A DNA stretch of 64,000 nucleotides from JBJYIN01 sp046237015 (GTDB lineage Bacteria; Pseudomonadota; Gammaproteobacteria; Enterobacterales; Enterobacteriaceae): positions 62,001 to 126,000 of the forward strand of contig NZ_JBJYIN010000014.1 in NCBI RefSeq assembly GCF_046237015.1. The letters run 5' to 3'. Of this stretch, positions 62,168-64,000 are shown piece by piece (position 1 is the stretch's first letter; each line of letters starts with the position of its first letter). The notes beneath the pieces were generated by a model. That model made no database searches. It was not told the origin of the DNA and saw only the letters and a program-made list of their open reading frames with translations. Made by a program: the position numbers and the translations under genes.

Positions 62168-62300
62168 GACGTTTTGATTATCCTCAGAGTGTTATTCCGG
62201 GAGACTGTCCGTTAAGCTCCCGATTTAGACCAGCTACAATAGTACATTATTTTAAACGGCATCGCCGTGAAAACCCAACGTTAACGAAGAAGCTGCAACT

Positions 62301-63278
62301 ATGGCACAACAAGTACAACTCACCGCAACGGTGGCCGAATCTCAACTCGGACAACGTTTAGATCAGGCTTTGGCCGAATTGTTCCCTGATTATTCACGAT
62401 CTCGTATAAAAGAGTGGATTCTTGAGAACCGGGTACAGATTAACGGCAATGTCACTAATAAGCCAAAAGAGAAAGTGTTGGGCGGCGAATTGGTGGCAAT
62501 TGATGCGTTGATTGAGGAGGAAGTCCGGTGGGACGCGCAGGATATCGCGCTGGACATCGTCTATGAAGATCAAGACATTATCGTGATTAACAAGCCTCGG
62601 GATTTTGTCGTTCACCCCGGCGCGGGTAATCCAGATGGCACGGTTCTGAATGCGTTACTACACTACTACCCTGAAATTGTTGACGTTCCTCGTGCAGGTA
62701 TTGTGCACCGACTTGATAAGGATACGACGGGTTTAATGGTTGTGGCAAAAACGGTGCCAGCTCAGACTCGTTTGGTGGAATCCTTGCAGGCGAGGGAGAT
62801 TACACGCGAGTATGAAGCGGTTGCGATTGGTAATATGACGGCAGGTGGATCGGTTGATGAGCCAATTGCCAGACATCCAACGAAACGTACCCATATGTCT
62901 GTTCATCCAATGGGGAAACCAGCGGTGACACATTATCGCATCATGGAGCATTTTCGATCACATACCCGTTTACGGCTTCGTTTAGAGACGGGACGTACTC
63001 ATCAGATTCGTGTTCATATGGCCCATATCAATCATCCTTTGGTCGGTGATCCGCTATATGGCGGTCGTCCTCGCCCTCCCAGAGGGGCTTCCGATGATTT
63101 TATTAGGGTTCTCCGTGGGTTTGATCGTCAAGCTCTGCACGCTACCATGCTGCGTCTCTACCATCCCATTAATGGAATACAAATGGAGTGGCACGCGCCT
63201 TTGCCGCAAGATATGGTCGATCTAATCAATGCATTAAAAACAGATACTGAAGCGTATCAGGATCAACTTGACTGGTGA
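62301..63278 (+). CDS. rluD: 23S rRNA pseudouridine synthase RluD
   Basis: Makes pseudouridines 1911, 1915 and 1917 in helix 69 of 23S rRNA. It has 325 residues. N-terminal S4 RNA-binding domain (about 18-75), catalytic HRLDKDTTGL with Asp139 (same number as E. coli), and RTHQIRVHMAHINHPLVGDPLYGG. yfiH follows after 7 bp. Confidence 0.97.
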   Translation: MAQQVQLTATVAESQLGQRLDQALAELFPDYSRSRIKEWILENRVQINGNVTNKPKEKVLGGELVAIDALIEEEVRWDAQDIALDIVYEDQDIIVINKPRDFVVHPGAGNPDGTVLNALLHYYPEIVDVPRAGIVHRLDKDTTGLMVVAKTVPAQTRLVESLQAREITREYEAVAIGNMTAGGSVDEPIARHPTKRTHMSVHPMGKPAVTHYRIMEHFRSHTRLRLRLETGRTHQIRVHMAHINHPLVGDPLYGGRPRPPRGASDDFIRVLRGFDRQALHATMLRLYHPINGIQMEWHAPLPQDMVDLINALKTDTEAYQDQLDW

Positions 63279-63285
63279 TGAGACA

Positions 63286-64000
63286 ATGCTGATATATCCT
63301 GACTGGCCTCTACCGGAAACTGTCCGGGCGTGTAGTACCACTCGTCATGGCGGCGTCAGCCTGCCGCCGTATGGTACGCTTAATCTGGGAGGTCACGTCG
63401 GGGATGCGCCTGAAAATGTGGTGTTGAATCGACAGATTCTGGTGGATAGCGCCGAGTTGCCTTCTGCACCATATTGGCTGGATCAGATCCATGGTACGGA
63501 CGTGATTCGTATCGGTGAGACATTGCCACATTCTGTACAAGGCGATGCGGCTTATACCAATCGTAGTGGTCAGGTTTGTGCCGTGATGACGGCTGATTGT
63601 CTGCCCGTATTATTTTGCTCTATTGCTGGAGATGAGGTTGCCGCTGCTCATGCAGGATGGCGTGGGTTGAGTCATGGCGTATTGGAGACAACACTTGCCA
63701 ATTTTCAGGCTAAACCTTCTCATATCATGGCGTGGCTGGGGCCAGCTATTGGTCCGGATACCTTTGAGGTTGGTCCGGAAGTGCGAGAAATCTTTCTTCA
63801 GCACGATATGCGAGCAGTATCTGCGTTCAGGCCTAATGGTGAGAAGTTTTTTGCCGATATATACCAACTCGCACGATTGCGTTTGCAGTCCTGCGGAGTG
63901 ACGCAAATTTTTGGCGGAAATTTTTGTACCGTGAGTGAACCGCAAAAATTTTTCTCTTATCGGCGTGATGGTGTGACTGGCCGTATGGCAAGTTTAATCT
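63286..64000 (+). CDS. yfiH: YfiH/PgeF family multicopper-oxidase-like protein, 3' end outside window
   Basis: Laccase-fold (DUF152) enzyme that edits peptidoglycan precursors and has oxidase or nucleoside-hydrolysing activity in homologues. From the ATG at 63286, 238 codons are visible with no stop before the window end; E. coli YfiH has 243 residues, so only a few are missing. Seen are STTRHGGVSLPPYGTLNLG, VCAVMTADCLPVLF with the metal-site Cys, AAAHAGWRGL with the His, and WLGPAIGP. It is coupled to rluD. Confidence 0.92.
   Translation, partial: MLIYPDWPLPETVRACSTTRHGGVSLPPYGTLNLGGHVGDAPENVVLNRQILVDSAELPSAPYWLDQIHGTDVIRIGETLPHSVQGDAAYTNRSGQVCAVMTADCLPVLFCSIAGDEVAAAHAGWRGLSHGVLETTLANFQAKPSHIMAWLGPAIGPDTFEVGPEVREIFLQHDMRAVSAFRPNGEKFFADIYQLARLRLQSCGVTQIFGGNFCTVSEPQKFFSYRRDGVTGRMASLI

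Overview
The window is a stretch of enterobacterial chromosome that looks like a soft-rot Pectobacterium (former Erwinia carotovora group). Almost every protein aligns from memory with an Escherichia coli counterpart over its full length. The periplasmic L-asparaginase is close to the Erwinia enzymes used in medicine. Gene order follows E. coli in long blocks, but several E. coli neighbours (malZ, tsx, yajD, yajO, yaiA/aroM) are absent. No rRNA, tRNA or CRISPR array was seen.

Layout. 1-6.1 kb: end of a YojI-type ABC exporter, ansB, aroL, ppnP and a chemoreceptor with a sigma-28 promoter and a complete amino-acid-binding dCache motif. 6.2-13.1 kb: rdgC, mak and the sbcDC nuclease operon. 13.1-21.2 kb: a 53-bp tandem repeat and a Pho box upstream of phoBR, a solitary PstS-like protein, a MetE-C-domain protein with MET boxes, brnQ and proY. 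21.2-24.1 kb: a mechanosensitive channel, a 2-Cys peroxiredoxin and acpH. 24.2-29.9 kb: queA-tgt-yajC-secD-secF (queuosine tRNA modification and Sec export). 30-34.9 kb: yajI, nrdR-ribD-ribH-nusB-thiL-pgpA. 34.9-42.1 kb: xseB-ispA-dxs (isoprenoid entry), thiI, yajL-panE and yajQ. 42.4-53.5 kb: yajR, the cyoABCDE quinol oxidase operon, ampG-yajG, bolA and tig.

At about 53.6 kb the E. coli order breaks. Instead of clpPX-lon after tig, the sequence passes into the aroF region: a yfiL-like lipoprotein, an orphan BtsR-type regulator, aroF-tyrA, pheA with its pheL attenuator, raiA, bamD, rluD and the start of yfiH. The aroF promoter has two good TyrR boxes, and pheA has a textbook Phe-rich leader and attenuator. 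The two aromatic operons on either side therefore use repression and attenuation respectively.

The only clearly accessory DNA is about 2 kb between the convergent genes tyrA and pheA (roughly 57.25-59.28 kb). It holds an internally deleted tyrosine-recombinase gene interrupted by the left end of an IS903-like element, an unrecognised intact ORF of 229 codons with a good ribosome binding site, and an IS5-family transposase fragment broken by a Trp-to-stop change. I see no complete new defence or biosynthetic system. The best leads are this orphan ORF, the tandem repeats at the phoBR promoter, the predicted amino-acid chemoreceptor, the duplicated translation start of xseB and the tig/aroF junction.
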